45,053 nucleotides of DNA from Bacillota bacterium (lineage in GTDB: Bacteria; Bacillota; Ch66), in NCBI GenBank assembly GCA_013178045.1, contig JABLXP010000026.1:1-45053 (forward strand). The letters run 5' to 3'. Below, piece by piece: positions 34,038 to 43,254 of the stretch. The translations under genes were made by a program, and so were the position numbers. A model generated the notes under the pieces. The model was not told the origin of the DNA, searched no databases, and saw nothing but the letters and a program-made list of their open reading frames with translations. Position 1 is the first letter of the stretch. Each line of letters opens with the position of its first letter.

Positions 34038-35906
34038 TTGATTGGAAGAATACTCGGTAACAGATATGAGATCATTGAACAATTGGGTGTTGGCGGCATG
34101 GCTCTGGTTTATAAGGCCCGTGATACTCTTCTAGATCGCCTGGTAACGATCAAGATCCTTCGTGATGAATTCACCAGTGATGATGAATTTGTGAAACGCT
34201 TTCGACGGGAAGCCCAGGCTGTGGCCAAATTATCTCACCCCAATGTGGTTAGCGTCTATGATGTAGGTAGTGAAGGTTCAATACACTATATTGTCATGGA
34301 GTACATTGCGGGACGGACCTTGAAGGAGTTGATAAAAGAAAAAGCGCCGCTGCCCCCGAAACAGGCAGTAGAAATCGCCCGACAGATTTGCGAGGCCCTA
34401 GAACACGCGCATGAAAATGGGATTGTTCACCGTGATATCAAACCACACAATATTTTGCTCACTAGAGATGGCCGGGTCAAGGTAACTGATTTCGGTATTG
34501 CTCGGGCTGCTTCGGCTGCTACGGTGACGCAAACGGGGACGATCGTTGGCTCAGTCCACTATTTTTCGCCGGAACAGGCTAAGGGAGAGGTTGTTGGCAT
34601 TAAGTCTGACCTATATTCGGTTGGGGCGGTCCTCTATGAGATGATGACCGGTCGGGTACCGTTTGAAGGGGAGAGTCCGATCGCGGTTGCTCTCAAGCAT
34701 CTACAGACGCCGGTATTGCCGCCGCGTCAGCTCAACCCTAGTATTCCAGTTAATCTCGAACAAGTAATCCTCAAGGCTATGGCGAAGGAGCCAGGGATTC
34801 GTTTTCGCACGGCGCGAGAAATGTCCAGGGCTTTACAGGATGCCATGGAGGGAAAGAGTATCCCGATGATTTATACGGATGACGACGCCCCGACCCAGGT
34901 GATGCCAGCGATTAGATTTAGTACGGGGGATTTTGACATGAATCCTGAGCAGCCAAGAAAGCGGGAAAAACGCAAAATGCGACCGATCATCAAAGTGTTT
35001 TTAGTGGTTGCGATTCTAGGACTGCTCTCTGGCATGGTCTTTGGTGCTCGTCACCTGCTGATCGTGCCAACGTTAGAGGTACCCAATGTGGCCGGAAAGA
35101 CGGTTAATGAGGCCATAGCGACTCTGGCCGCTGTTGGCCTGGAGTCCAGAGTCGTCAGCTCGGAAAATAATCCAACTGTACCCAAAGACCACGTGGTTCG
35201 GACTGAGCCACCAGCGGGTCAGGTAGTGAAGAAAAACCGGGTGATTGGGCTGGTGGTTAGCCAGGGGGCGAAGACGGAGACGGTTCCGAATGTTAAAGGG
35301 CGTACTGTCGCTGAAGCTTCAATCATCTTGCGCAACGCAGGGTTTGATGTTGGAACTGTTGAACCTATTTATGATGCGCAAGCACCGAAAGATTTGATTG
35401 TCAGCCAGGAGCCAGTCGCCGATTTACCGGCTCCGCTGGGGACTAAGGTCAAACTGTTAGTTAGCAAAGGGCCACCGCCACAGAATGTGGGTATGCCTAA
35501 CCTGATTGGTCTCTATCTGGAAGAGGCGAAACAAAAATTGGAAGCTGCCGGTCTCACCTTAGGGGTGGTTAATGATAGAACAAGTGGTGAATATTTCGCA
35601 AGACAGGTTATTGAACAAGATACCCCACCAGGCACACAGATTGAACAGGGAATGGTGGTCAATCTGGTGGTTAGTAAGGGACCCGGTCCGGCGCCCAAAA
35701 CTGCTCCAGTGTCGGTGATAGTGCCGGCCACCGGAACCGAACACCAGGTCATCATCGTGGTGGAAGATTTAAAAGGTACCAGGGAAGAATACATTCGGAA
35801 CCATAAACCGGGTGATGTGGTAACCGAAAACATTCGTTATTACGGAAGAGGTAAGATCCGCGTCTTAATTGATGGCCAAACGGTCAGAGAAAAACAGGTG
35901 CAGTAG
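34038..35906 (+). CDS. prkC: Membrane Ser/Thr protein kinase with PASTA repeats
   Basis: Senses muropeptides or lipid II outside the cell and phosphorylates cell-wall, growth and translation targets inside. The 622-aa protein has a Hanks-type kinase domain (about 10-270): glycine loop LGVGGMALVYKA, IKIL lysine, HRDIKPHNIL, DFGIARA and the GTIVGSVHYFSPEQ activation segment. A single TM helix lies at about 318-338 (KVFLVVAILGLLSGMVFGA). Three PASTA repeats follow (about 347-412, 413-482, 484-555). A roughly 65-residue C-terminal beta-rich tail comes after the last repeat. The TTG start follows GAAGAGGTGAGAG. The role in spore germination known for B. subtilis PrkC may apply if the organism sporulates. 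Confidence 0.95.
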   Translation: MIGRILGNRYEIIEQLGVGGMALVYKARDTLLDRLVTIKILRDEFTSDDEFVKRFRREAQAVAKLSHPNVVSVYDVGSEGSIHYIVMEYIAGRTLKELIKEKAPLPPKQAVEIARQICEALEHAHENGIVHRDIKPHNILLTRDGRVKVTDFGIARAASAATVTQTGTIVGSVHYFSPEQAKGEVVGIKSDLYSVGAVLYEMMTGRVPFEGESPIAVALKHLQTPVLPPRQLNPSIPVNLEQVILKAMAKEPGIRFRTAREMSRALQDAMEGKSIPMIYTDDDAPTQVMPAIRFSTGDFDMNPEQPRKREKRKMRPIIKVFLVVAILGLLSGMVFGARHLLIVPTLEVPNVAGKTVNEAIATLAAVGLESRVVSSENNPTVPKDHVVRTEPPAGQVVKKNRVIGLVVSQGAKTETVPNVKGRTVAEASIILRNAGFDVGTVEPIYDAQAPKDLIVSQEPVADLPAPLGTKVKLLVSKGPPPQNVGMPNLIGLYLEEAKQKLEAAGLTLGVVNDRTSGEYFARQVIEQDTPPGTQIEQGMVVNLVVSKGPGPAPKTAPVSVIVPATGTEHQVIIVVEDLKGTREEYIRNHKPGDVVTENIRYYGRGKIRVLIDGQTVREKQVQ

Positions 35907-35916
35907 GGAGGGTTTT

Positions 35917-36792
35917 ATGCAGGAAGGGGTAGTAATCCGGGGATATAGTGGATTTTACTACGTCCAGGTTAACGATGCCATCTGGGAATGTTCTTTAAGA
36001 GGACGGCTGCGGCAGAACAGGCAAAAGGTCCTACCTGGTGACCGGGTCAAAGTGACCTGGCTGAAAAAAGACAAAGGAGTAGTGGAAGAGGTTTTGCCCA
36101 GGCGTTCTGAGTTAATACGTCCTCCGATCGCCAATGTTGACCAGGTGGTGATCGTCATGGCCCTGAGCAACCCTGAACCAAATTTGAAATTGTTGGATCG
36201 TTTACTGATCTTGGTTGAGCACGAGCAAGTCAAGCCGGTAATTTGCCTGAGCAAGGCTGATTTAGTGAACCCGACGAAAATTGCGCCACTGGAAAGAGTG
36301 TACCAGGAAACGGGTTATCCAGTTGTGGTTACCAGTGCTACTGAAGGTAGGGGTTTAGAGGCTCTCCGCGAACATCTGACGGAGAAAATATCGGTTCTGG
36401 CTGGACCATCAGGAGTCGGCAAATCGACTTTGCTCAACGCCATTCAACCGGGTCTGTCCTTGAAAACCGCCCCGGTAAGTCCAAAAATCGGCCGGGGAAG
36501 GCATACCACCAGGCACGTGGAGCTACTGCCACTTACATGCGGTGGATTGGTGGCGGATACACCCGGCTTTAGTATCCTCAGTCTTCCCAAGATGAAGAGG
36601 GAAGAGCTTGTTGGCTATTTCCCGGATCTGTCCAGGTACGTGGCCAGGTGCCGATTTTCGTCTTGCCTGCACGCTCAGGAGCCGGATTGTGCCGTAAAAC
36701 AAGCTTTGGCTGAGGGGAAAATTGATACCAATCGCTACCGCCACTATCTGGAATTCCTGGCAGAAGTAATTGCCAGCGAGCAAAGATATTAA
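35917..36792 (+). CDS. rsgA: Small-ribosomal-subunit biogenesis GTPase RsgA
   Basis: A circularly permuted GTPase that checks late 30S maturation. The 291-aa protein has an N-terminal OB fold (about 1-65), then GTPase motifs in permuted order: G4-like LSKADLV, G5 SATEG, G1 AGPSGVGKSTLLN, switch region GRGRHTTRHVELL, and G3 ADTPGFS. A C-terminal zinc finger follows (RCRFSSCLHAQEPDC). ATG 35917 follows AGGGAGG, ten bases after the prkC stop; the longer frame from 35869 overlaps prkC. Confidence 0.95.
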   Translation: MQEGVVIRGYSGFYYVQVNDAIWECSLRGRLRQNRQKVLPGDRVKVTWLKKDKGVVEEVLPRRSELIRPPIANVDQVVIVMALSNPEPNLKLLDRLLILVEHEQVKPVICLSKADLVNPTKIAPLERVYQETGYPVVVTSATEGRGLEALREHLTEKISVLAGPSGVGKSTLLNAIQPGLSLKTAPVSPKIGRGRHTTRHVELLPLTCGGLVADTPGFSILSLPKMKREELVGYFPDLSRYVARCRFSSCLHAQEPDCAVKQALAEGKIDTNRYRHYLEFLAEVIASEQRY

Positions 36793-36817
36793 ATGGATAA
36801 TGCAAGGAGAGAATGAA

Positions 36818-37477
36818 ATGATCAAACTGGCACCATCGATTCTTTCTGCCGATTTTGGTTGCTTACGAGACCAGGTAGCGTTGGTGGAAAGAGCAGGCGC
36901 AGATTATCTGCATATCGATGTGATGGACGGGCACTTTGTCCCCAACATTACCATCGGGCCAGGAGTGGTGAGGGCGTTGCGCCCATACTCTAACTTGTTT
37001 TTCGATGTGCACCTGATGATTGAGTCGCCCAATTGTTATATTGCAGACTTTGTTGAAGCAGGAGCGGACTTACTATGCGTCCATGTGGAGACCTGTTACC
37101 ACCTGCATCGGGTGATCCAGGAGATTAAGGCGCATGGAATCAAGGCCGGAGTGGCCTTGAATCCAGCAACACCTCTGGTCATGGTTGAACCGGTTCTGGA
37201 AGAGGTCGACTTGGTGCTGCTGATGACCGTGAACCCAGGTTTTGGTGGACAGGCTTTTATCCCTGCTGTATGCCGAAAGGTGGCAGAACTCCGACGGTGG
37301 CTGGATGACCGCGGGCTTACCATTGACCTGGAGGTTGACGGGGGAGTCAATCAGGAGACAGCGAGGCTGGCTGTTCAGTCGGGAGCAAACGTGCTGGTCG
37401 CCGGCTCGGCGATTTTTGGGGCCCCTGATGTGGCCCAGGCTCTCAGAGACCTGCGTTTGGTTGCTATCAAAGATTGA
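36818..37477 (+). CDS. rpe: Ribulose-phosphate 3-epimerase
   Basis: Interconverts ribulose 5-phosphate and xylulose 5-phosphate. The 219-aa TIM barrel has LAPSILSADFGCL, YLHIDVMDGHFVPNITIGP, FDVHLMI, MTVNPGFGGQAFIP, EVDGGVN and VAGSAIFG, with both catalytic Asp and metal-binding His residues. AAGGAGAG precedes ATG 36818. It closes the prpC-prkC-rsgA-rpe block. Its product's isomer, ribulose 5-phosphate, is also the substrate of RibBA in the next operon. Confidence 0.95.
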   Translation: MIKLAPSILSADFGCLRDQVALVERAGADYLHIDVMDGHFVPNITIGPGVVRALRPYSNLFFDVHLMIESPNCYIADFVEAGADLLCVHVETCYHLHRVIQEIKAHGIKAGVALNPATPLVMVEPVLEEVDLVLLMTVNPGFGGQAFIPAVCRKVAELRRWLDDRGLTIDLEVDGGVNQETARLAVQSGANVLVAGSAIFGAPDVAQALRDLRLVAIKD

Positions 37478-37502
37478 CGGTCATATGAGGTAGGTGTATA
37501 AT
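37474..37502 (+). promoter_or_regulatory. Sigma-A promoter of the riboflavin operon
   Basis: TTGACG (37474-37479) and a perfect TATAAT (37497-37502) are separated by exactly 17 bases. The -35 box overlaps the rpe stop codon. The FMN riboswitch begins about 30 bases after the -10 box. Confidence 0.85.
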
Positions 37503-37534
37503 AAACCTAACCAAAGATGGACAATTTGATAGAA

Positions 37535-37661
37535 GTCCTTCGGGGACCGGTGAAATTCCGTACCGGCGGTGAAGCCATTAGGTTAGCCCGCGAGCCGCCC
37601 GCAAGGCGGCAGATCTGGTGTAAATCCAGAGCCGACAGTGACAGTCTGGATGGGAGAAGGA
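37535..37661 (+). promoter_or_regulatory. FMN riboswitch (RFN element)
   Basis: The conserved RFN blocks appear in order: TCCTTCGGGG, GGTGAAATTCCGTACCGGCGGT, AGCCCGCGAGC, a variable GCCGCCCGCAAGGCGGC stem, GGTGTAAATCCAGAGCCGAC, and CAGTCTGGATGGGAGAAGGA. This is the FMN aptamer that controls riboflavin synthesis genes. The rest of the 323-base gap holds the promoter before it and the terminator after it. Confidence 0.96.
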
Positions 37662-37739
37662 TGGGAACTAGCGACCTGAGGGGGTTTATGCGCCCTCCGC
37701 CAGGATACTTGTTGCCGGTTTTGTTCTTTGTTGCCATGG

Positions 37740-37767
37740 TCCCGAGAAGGAATTTCGGGATTTTTTA
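37740..37767 (+). terminator. Riboswitch expression-platform terminator before ribD
   Basis: TCCCGA pairs with TCGGGA around a short loop, followed by TTTTTTATTT, 33 bases before ribD. With FMN bound the terminator should form and switch the operon off. A second hairpin, GAGGG/CCCTC at about 37679-37698, lies between the aptamer and the terminator and is probably part of the switching region. Confidence 0.85.
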
Positions 37768-37800
37768 TTTAGCAGCGAATCCTGTTGATGGGGGGAAGAT

Positions 37801-38898
37801 ATGTCTATCTTTGCAGACTATGAGTACATGGGGCGGGCGCTGGAACTAGCCCGGTTGGCTGAAGGAAGAACCAGCCCGAATCCGATGGTCGGTGCGGTGC
37901 TGGTCAAGGATGGACAAATCGTGGGGGAAGGTTACCACCAGAAGGCTGGTACTCCCCATGCCGAGGTGCACGCCCTGCGGCAGGCGGGTGACAGGGCGAG
38001 AGGGGCCACCCTATACGTTAATCTCGAGCCATGTTCGCACTATGGGCGAACCCCACCATGTGCAGAGGCCTTGATTCAGGCGGGAGTAGCCCGGGTGGTG
38101 GCGGCCATGACCGACCCTAACCCGTTGGTCGCCGGGAGAGGAATGAAACTTCTTGCGGCAGCTGGAATTAAGACTGAAGTAGGTTTGCGGGCCGCGGAAG
38201 CCCAGCGCTTGAACGAAGTATTTATTAAATATATCACTAGCCGGCGGCCCTTTGTCGTATTGAAAACCGCCATGACCTGGGATGGTAAGATCGCGACAAG
38301 CACCGGCCAGTCTCGCTGGGTGACTGGTTCGGCGGCCCGGACCTACGTTCACCGGTTGCGCAATATCTATGATGGTATTATGGTGGGAATCGGCACGGTT
38401 TTAGCTGATGACCCTCAGTTAACCGTTCGTCTGGAGGGAATACCTACCCGAAACCCAGTCCGCATTGTGGTGGACAGTCGCTTGCGCGTCCCGCTCCAGG
38501 CCCAGGTGGTCAATCAACTCTCTAACGCCCGGACAATCATCGCCACGACTGAGCAGGCCCCGCGGGAAAAAATCACTGAACTGGAGCAACGGGGGGTGGA
38601 GGTACTAGTAGTCGAGGGCCGGGAGCGAGTTGATCTGAACCAATTGATGTTAAGGTTGGGAGAACGGGACATCTGCAGTATCCTGCTCGAAGGCGGCGCC
38701 ACCTTGAATGCTGCGGCCCTGGAGGCGGGTATTGTCGATAAGGTCTTGAATTTTATTGCTCCTAAAATAATCGGGGGAGCGATGGCCCCAACGCCTGTTG
38801 GCGGGGTGGGCAAACAAGTGATGAACGATGCTTGGTGTTTGAATAATTGTAGCGTGGACAGGATCGGCGAAGATTTTTTGTTAACCGGATATTTATAA
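37801..38898 (+). CDS. ribD: Bifunctional riboflavin deaminase/reductase
   Basis: Deaminates and then reduces the pyrimidine made from GTP in riboflavin synthesis. The 365-aa protein has an N-terminal zinc deaminase domain (about 1-145) with SPNPMVGAVLV, HAEVHAL and EPCSHYGRTPPC. The C-terminal NADPH-dependent reductase domain shows KTAMTWDGKIAT, GIGTVLADDPQLT, PVRIVVDS, LLEGGATLNAA and APKIIGG. The start follows GGGGGAAGAT. First gene of the riboswitch-controlled operon. Confidence 0.95.
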   Translation: MSIFADYEYMGRALELARLAEGRTSPNPMVGAVLVKDGQIVGEGYHQKAGTPHAEVHALRQAGDRARGATLYVNLEPCSHYGRTPPCAEALIQAGVARVVAAMTDPNPLVAGRGMKLLAAAGIKTEVGLRAAEAQRLNEVFIKYITSRRPFVVLKTAMTWDGKIATSTGQSRWVTGSAARTYVHRLRNIYDGIMVGIGTVLADDPQLTVRLEGIPTRNPVRIVVDSRLRVPLQAQVVNQLSNARTIIATTEQAPREKITELEQRGVEVLVVEGRERVDLNQLMLRLGERDICSILLEGGATLNAAALEAGIVDKVLNFIAPKIIGGAMAPTPVGGVGKQVMNDAWCLNNCSVDRIGEDFLLTGYL

Positions 38899-38932
38899 GA
38901 GTAAGAGCCAGAATGGCAGGTGAAAAAAGACA

Positions 38933-39589
38933 ATGTTTACGGGGATTATTGAAGAACTGGGGCGGCTGCGCGAAATGGTTCGGGGTCCCCAATCGGCCCG
39001 GCTGGTTCTCGAAGGACAAGTAGTCCTCGAGGGAACTAAACTTGGTGACAGCATCGCGGTCAACGGGGTCTGCCTGACCGTGACTGAATTAAAGGGGAAT
39101 ACCTTTGCGGTGGACGTGATGGCTGAGACGCTGAATAAAACCAATCTGGCTGAACTGACGGTTGGCGAGCGAGTTAACCTGGAACGGGCTCTGCGGGTAG
39201 GTGACCGGCTCGGTGGCCATATTGTCAGCGGCCATATTGACGGAGTGGGGACGATCGTTCGGGAGGAACACCTGGACATTGCCAAAATCGTGGAGATTGA
39301 GGCACCGCCGGCAGTCTTGAAATACGTGGTGGAGAAGGGTTCAATCGCGATTGATGGAGTTAGTCTGACGGTGGTCAAAGTAACTGACCGGACGTTCTTG
39401 GTTTCCCTGATCCCGCACACGGCTCACCTGACAACACTGGGATTTAAACAAACCGGGAGGCGGGTAAATCTGGAAGCCGATGTAATCGGCAAATATGTCG
39501 AACGGTTATTGAACTGGCGGGAACCAGCCAATGGCCAAGGGGAGGGTAAAATAACCTGGGAGTTTTTGGCCAGTCATGGCTTTCTATAA
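38933..39589 (+). CDS. ribE: Riboflavin synthase, alpha subunit
   Basis: Dismutates two 6,7-dimethyl-8-ribityllumazines to riboflavin. The 218-aa protein shows two similar lumazine-binding barrels: the first begins MFTGIIEELG with VNGVCLTV, and the second has GHIVSGHIDGVG and IDGVSLTVV, ending VSLIPHTAHLTTLG. The length is typical. It is 34 bases after ribD in the same operon. Confidence 0.95.
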   Translation: MFTGIIEELGRLREMVRGPQSARLVLEGQVVLEGTKLGDSIAVNGVCLTVTELKGNTFAVDVMAETLNKTNLAELTVGERVNLERALRVGDRLGGHIVSGHIDGVGTIVREEHLDIAKIVEIEAPPAVLKYVVEKGSIAIDGVSLTVVKVTDRTFLVSLIPHTAHLTTLGFKQTGRRVNLEADVIGKYVERLLNWREPANGQGEGKITWEFLASHGFL

Positions 39590-39644
39590 TTATTAATTTT
39601 GACAATTTTGACTCCAATAACAACCAACGGAGGTGTAAAAAGCG

Positions 39645-40844
39645 ATGAAGTTGAATACCATTGAAGAGGTGATTCAAGATATTAAGGAAGGCAAGATGAT
39701 CATCGTGGTCGATGATGAGGACCGCGAGAATGAGGGTGACTTGCTCATGGCGGCTGAAAAGGTCACCCCTGAGGCGATCAATTTCATGGCTACTTATGGG
39801 CGGGGCCTGATCTGTATGCCCATTATTGGTCAGCGACTGGATGAATTAGAGATCAAAGATATGGTGGTCCAGAACAACGATTATCTGGGGACGGCCTTCA
39901 CCGTTTCCATCGATGCGATGGAAACCACGACGGGCATCTCGGCTTTTGAGCGGGCGATGACGGTGCAAAAGGTTCTTGACCCCAAAACCACGCCAGCTGA
40001 TCTGCGCCGGCCCGGCCACATTTTTCCGCTCAGGTATAAAGAGGGTGGAGTTTTACGCCGGGCGGGGCACACCGAGGCCGCTGTTGATTTGGCCAAGCTG
40101 GCGGGGTTATACCCGGCTGGGGTCATCTGTGAAATCATGAATGATGACGGAACCATGGCTCGTTTACCCCAGCTTTGTGAGTTCGCGGCCAAACACGGCC
40201 TGAAGATCGCCTCCATTGCTGATTTGATTGAGTACCGCCGGCGTACGGAGAAACTGGTTCGACGGGTAGCTACTACCAAACTACCTACCAAGTATGGAGA
40301 GTTTACAGCGATCGCTTATGAAAATGCCCTCGACAATCAAGGGCACCTGGCGCTTGTTAAGGGGGATATCAGTAAGCAGGATACTGTTTTGGTCCGGGTG
40401 CACTCTGAGTGTCTGACCGGTGATGTCTTTGGTTCCTGTCGTTGTGACTGTGGAGACCAACTGGCTACGGCTTTGCGGATGATCGAGAAGGAAGGGGCAG
40501 GAGTGTTGCTCTACATGCGCCAGGAAGGGCGCGGGATTGGTTTGGTGAACAAGATCCGGGCGTACAAACTGCAAGACGAAGGGAAAGACACCGTGGAGGC
40601 CAATGAGATCCTTGGTTTCCCCCCTGATTTACGCGACTATGGAATCGGAGCGCAGATTCTGGTTGACCTGGGTGTCCGTAAGATGAGGCTAATGACTAAC
40701 AACCCGCGGAAACTGGCAGGACTGGAAGGGTACGGGCTGCAAATTGTGGAACGGGTCCCGATCGAGATTAAACCCAAGCTGGAAAATCAACGTTATTTAA
40801 AGACCAAGAAGGAAAAACTCGGGCACTTGCTGGCCTCGATTTAG
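39645..40844 (+). CDS. ribBA: Bifunctional DHBP synthase / GTP cyclohydrolase II
   Basis: Makes both riboflavin precursors: DHBP from ribulose 5-phosphate (N-terminal half) and the pyrimidine from GTP (C-terminal half). The 399-aa product has [26 protein letters not shown], and [10 protein letters not shown] with HTEAAVDLA in the first half. The second half shows [15 protein letters not shown], the zinc triad [19 protein letters not shown] and [15 protein letters not shown]. All catalytic motifs look intact in both halves. GGAGGTGTAAAAAGC precedes the ATG. Confidence 0.95.
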   Translation: MKLNTIEEVIQDIKEGKMIIVVDDEDRENEGDLLMAAEKVTPEAINFMATYGRGLICMPIIGQRLDELEIKDMVVQNNDYLGTAFTVSIDAMETTTGISAFERAMTVQKVLDPKTTPADLRRPGHIFPLRYKEGGVLRRAGHTEAAVDLAKLAGLYPAGVICEIMNDDGTMARLPQLCEFAAKHGLKIASIADLIEYRRRTEKLVRRVATTKLPTKYGEFTAIAYENALDNQGHLALVKGDISKQDTVLVRVHSECLTGDVFGSCRCDCGDQLATALRMIEKEGAGVLLYMRQEGRGIGLVNKIRAYKLQDEGKDTVEANEILGFPPDLRDYGIGAQILVDLGVRKMRLMTNNPRKLAGLEGYGLQIVERVPIEIKPKLENQRYLKTKKEKLGHLLASI

Positions 40845-40911
40845 TCCCATTGCTCGAATAGTAATACAATAACAACATTCGAAACGTATTAAAACTGGAG
40901 GTCAAACAATC

Positions 40912-41376
40912 ATGCCAAAAACGTACGAAGGAAAACTGATTGCGGAAGGTCTAAAATTTGGGTTGGTGGTCGGCCGCTTTAATGAGTTTATCACTTCTAA
41001 GTTATTGAGCGGGGCTCTGGATGCTTTAGAGCGGCATGGGGCGTCAAGTGAAAATATCGAGATCGCCTGGGTGCCAGGGGCGTTCGAAATTCCGCTGGTT
41101 GCCCAGCGCATGGTCCAGAAAAATTACGATGCGGTTATCTGCCTGGGGGCGGTGATCCGCGGCGCTACCCCGCACTTTGAATACGTGGCGGCGGAAGTGA
41201 CAAAAGGGATTGCCCAGGTTGGCTTGCAAACTGGGAAGCCAGTGGTTTATGGCGTGATTACGGCGGATACCATTGAGCAAGCGATTGAGCGAGCGGGAAC
41301 CAAAGCGGGAAATAAAGGATGGGATGCAGCGGTTACCGCCATAGAAATGGCCAACCTACTGCACGAATTAGGCTAA
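40912..41376 (+). CDS. ribH: 6,7-dimethyl-8-ribityllumazine synthase
   Basis: Joins DHBP and the RibD product to give the lumazine substrate of RibE; forms hollow capsids or pentamers. The 154-aa protein has [31 protein letters not shown], the active-site [17 protein letters not shown] with catalytic His, and [16 protein letters not shown]. The start follows CTGGAGGTCAAACAATC. Last riboflavin gene of the operon. Confidence 0.96.
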   Translation: MPKTYEGKLIAEGLKFGLVVGRFNEFITSKLLSGALDALERHGASSENIEIAWVPGAFEIPLVAQRMVQKNYDAVICLGAVIRGATPHFEYVAAEVTKGIAQVGLQTGKPVVYGVITADTIEQAIERAGTKAGNKGWDAAVTAIEMANLLHELG

Positions 41377-41394
41377 CTGGGAAAGGATGAGGAA

Positions 41395-42276
41395 ATGGAT
41401 TATTTACTTCGGGTTACCGCTGCCCAGGGGATGATTCGGGCGTTTGGGGCGATAACCACCCAGGCGGTGGAAAAGGCTCGTCAGCGCCACGGTACTTATC
41501 CAACTGCTACTGCGGCCTTAGGGCGAGCCCTAACCGCTGCCGCTTTGTTGGGGATGAACCTAAAAGGGAAAGATACCCTGACCCTACGGATCAAAGGGAA
41601 TGGCCCCCTGGGAAGTGTGGTGGTGGTAGCTGATGCTGAAGGAAGAGTCAGGGGCTATGTTCAAGAACCACAGCTCGACCTGCCGCTAACTCCCAATGGC
41701 AAACTGGATGTTGGTGGAGCAATTGGCCGAGAAGGGTTTCTTTTTCTGACCAAAGACCTGGGGCTCAAAGAACCGTACACGGGAAGCAGCCCCCTGGTCA
41801 CCGGCGAAATTGCTGAGGACCTAACTAATTATCTGGCCATCTCAGAACAAACTCCATCTGCTGTTGCTCTAGGGGTTCTGCTCAATCCTGACCAGTCGGT
41901 TCGCGCTGCGGGTGGCTATATTGTTCAATTGCTGCCTGGGGCAGTGGAAGAGATAATCAACCGCCTGGAGCAAAACTTGAGCGGGATTGCTCCGGTCAGC
42001 CATTTGGTAGATCAGGGACGTACTATGGAAGAAATTCTGGCGGAAGTTTTAGCGGGCTTATCTATGCGGGTTCACGAACGACAGCCAGTCAGTTTTGCCT
42101 GCCCTTGTTCCAAAGAGCGGCTGGAAGAAATAATGCTGAGCCTGGGGGCCGAGGAACTAAACCAGATTCTGACTGAACGGGGCCAGGTGGAAGTACGCTG
42201 CCATTTTTGTAATGAGTTTTATCACTTCAGTACGGATGAACTCCGTGGGTTGATCGCTAGCCTGAAAAGCGAATAG
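41395..42276 (+). CDS. hslO: Redox-regulated chaperone Hsp33
   Basis: A holdase activated by oxidative unfolding. The 293-aa protein has an N-terminal alpha/beta domain (DYLLRVTAAQGMIRAF, TATAALGRALTAAAL, LRIKGNGPLG, GGYIVQLLPGA). The C-terminal zinc domain has CPC (ACPCSKERL) and CxxC (RCHFCNEFY), the four redox-switch cysteines. It lies 18 bases after ribH, so it may be expressed partly from the riboswitch-controlled transcript. A hairpin terminator follows. Confidence 0.95.
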   Translation: MDYLLRVTAAQGMIRAFGAITTQAVEKARQRHGTYPTATAALGRALTAAALLGMNLKGKDTLTLRIKGNGPLGSVVVVADAEGRVRGYVQEPQLDLPLTPNGKLDVGGAIGREGFLFLTKDLGLKEPYTGSSPLVTGEIAEDLTNYLAISEQTPSAVALGVLLNPDQSVRAAGGYIVQLLPGAVEEIINRLEQNLSGIAPVSHLVDQGRTMEEILAEVLAGLSMRVHERQPVSFACPCSKERLEEIMLSLGAEELNQILTERGQVEVRCHFCNEFYHFSTDELRGLIASLKSE

Positions 42277-42311
42277 GTTTTAGGATTTCTTAGAAGTGTA
42301 TATGGGTTAAA

Positions 42312-42348
42312 GGGGTAAAGAAAACAATTAAAGATTTTCTTTACCCCT
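42312..42348. terminator. Bidirectional intrinsic terminator between hslO and rpmB
   Basis: GGGGTAAAGAAAA pairs with TTTTCTTTACCCC around a short loop. A T-containing tail follows on the plus strand, and T-rich sequence follows on the minus strand. It serves converging transcription of hslO and rpmB. Confidence 0.8.
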
Positions 42349-42439
42349 AAAATTTACCGATTCCCTTAGATATTTAATCGTTTTCCTAATCATCATTTTC
42401 CGAATTCGTAGTGTTGTTTTGAAAAAGGTGGAACCAAGG

Positions 42440-42628
42440 CTAGATGGCTCGCTGCACCTTCCCTGATTTTAAACACCGTGTACAAACTTTAATCTTCTTC
42501 GGAGTGCCCTCAACCAGGGTCTTTACTGTTTGAATATTTGGGGACCAGGTTCGTTTGGTTCGAATATGAGAGTGGCTCACCTGCATACCCGTGGCCACAC
42601 CTTTACCGCAGACAGCACACTTAACCAT
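42440..42628 (-). CDS. rpmB: Ribosomal protein bL28
   Basis: A 62-aa large-subunit protein. It shows MVKCAVCGKG at the N-terminus, VSHSHIRTKRTWSPNIQ in the core, and KVCTRCLKSGKV at the end. The two CxxC pairs mark the zinc-binding (C+) form. ATG 42628 (minus strand) follows AAAGGAGGTGGAAGTA; a longer in-frame start at 42655 is not supported. It is divergent from the Asp23-family gene, as in B. subtilis. Confidence 0.95.
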   Translation of the reverse strand: MVKCAVCGKGVATGMQVSHSHIRTKRTWSPNIQTVKTLVEGTPKKIKVCTRCLKSGKVQRAI

Positions 42629-42879
42629 TACTTCCACCTCCTTTATCGTGAGCACGTCATTTATCCTGATTAAACTTTGGGATAACTGGTAAAATAGTTA
42701 AGAAAAATTACTTTTCTAATTTTAACAAAAATCAGGGCCTTTGGCAAGATTGTGGAAAATTTTGCGGTTTGGCAGGAATAAATTGACCAGTGTGGAAATT
42801 ATTCTATCGATTTGAGCAAGTTACCATACTTGGAAGAGCCCAGCAATTTATCTTGGTTAGTGCCGAAAAGGAGGTAAAG

Positions 42880-43242
42880 ATGACCAGAACTATTGTTAAT
42901 GAATTGGGGACGATTACTATTTCTGAAGATGTGATCGCGACGATTGCTGGCCTGGCGGCAGTGGAAAGCTATGGTCTGGTTGGTATGTCTTCCCGGAAGC
43001 TCACCGACGGGATAGTGGAGTTGTTAGGGCGGGAGTCACTGGGTAAGGGAGTGGAAATTGGCGAAGAGAATGGTCAGCTCCATATTGATGTGCATATCAT
43101 TGTCAGTTACGGGATCAAGATTTCAGAAGTAGCGCAAAACGTAATTAACCAGGTGCGCTACGCTGTGGAGACAATGACAGGGTTAAAAGTAGCCAGGGTA
43201 AATGTCAATGTCCGCGGCGTTAAATTGACGGCTAGAAAATAA
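42880..43242 (+). CDS. Asp23/Gls24 envelope-stress family protein (YloU-like)
   Basis: A 120-aa Asp23/DUF322 protein. It shows LGTITISEDVIATIAGLAAVESYGLVGMSS, split over residues 9-38, and the second half pattern HIDVHIIVSYGIKISEVAQN and VNVNVRGVKL. Members are membrane-proximal scaffold proteins of uncertain role, with effects on cell-wall stress or lipid metabolism. ATG 42880 follows AAAAGGAGG; the frame is open back to 42790, but that part lacks family character. It is coupled to the fakA-like gene 12 bases downstream. Confidence 0.9.
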   Translation: MTRTIVNELGTITISEDVIATIAGLAAVESYGLVGMSSRKLTDGIVELLGRESLGKGVEIGEENGQLHIDVHIIVSYGIKISEVAQNVINQVRYAVETMTGLKVARVNVNVRGVKLTARK

Positions 43243-43254
43243 GGGGGAATATGG

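Noticed and set aside
42277-42439. spoVM small gene expected near rpmB
   Set aside because: No 26-codon ORF resembling SpoVM on either strand; the gap holds only the bidirectional terminator.
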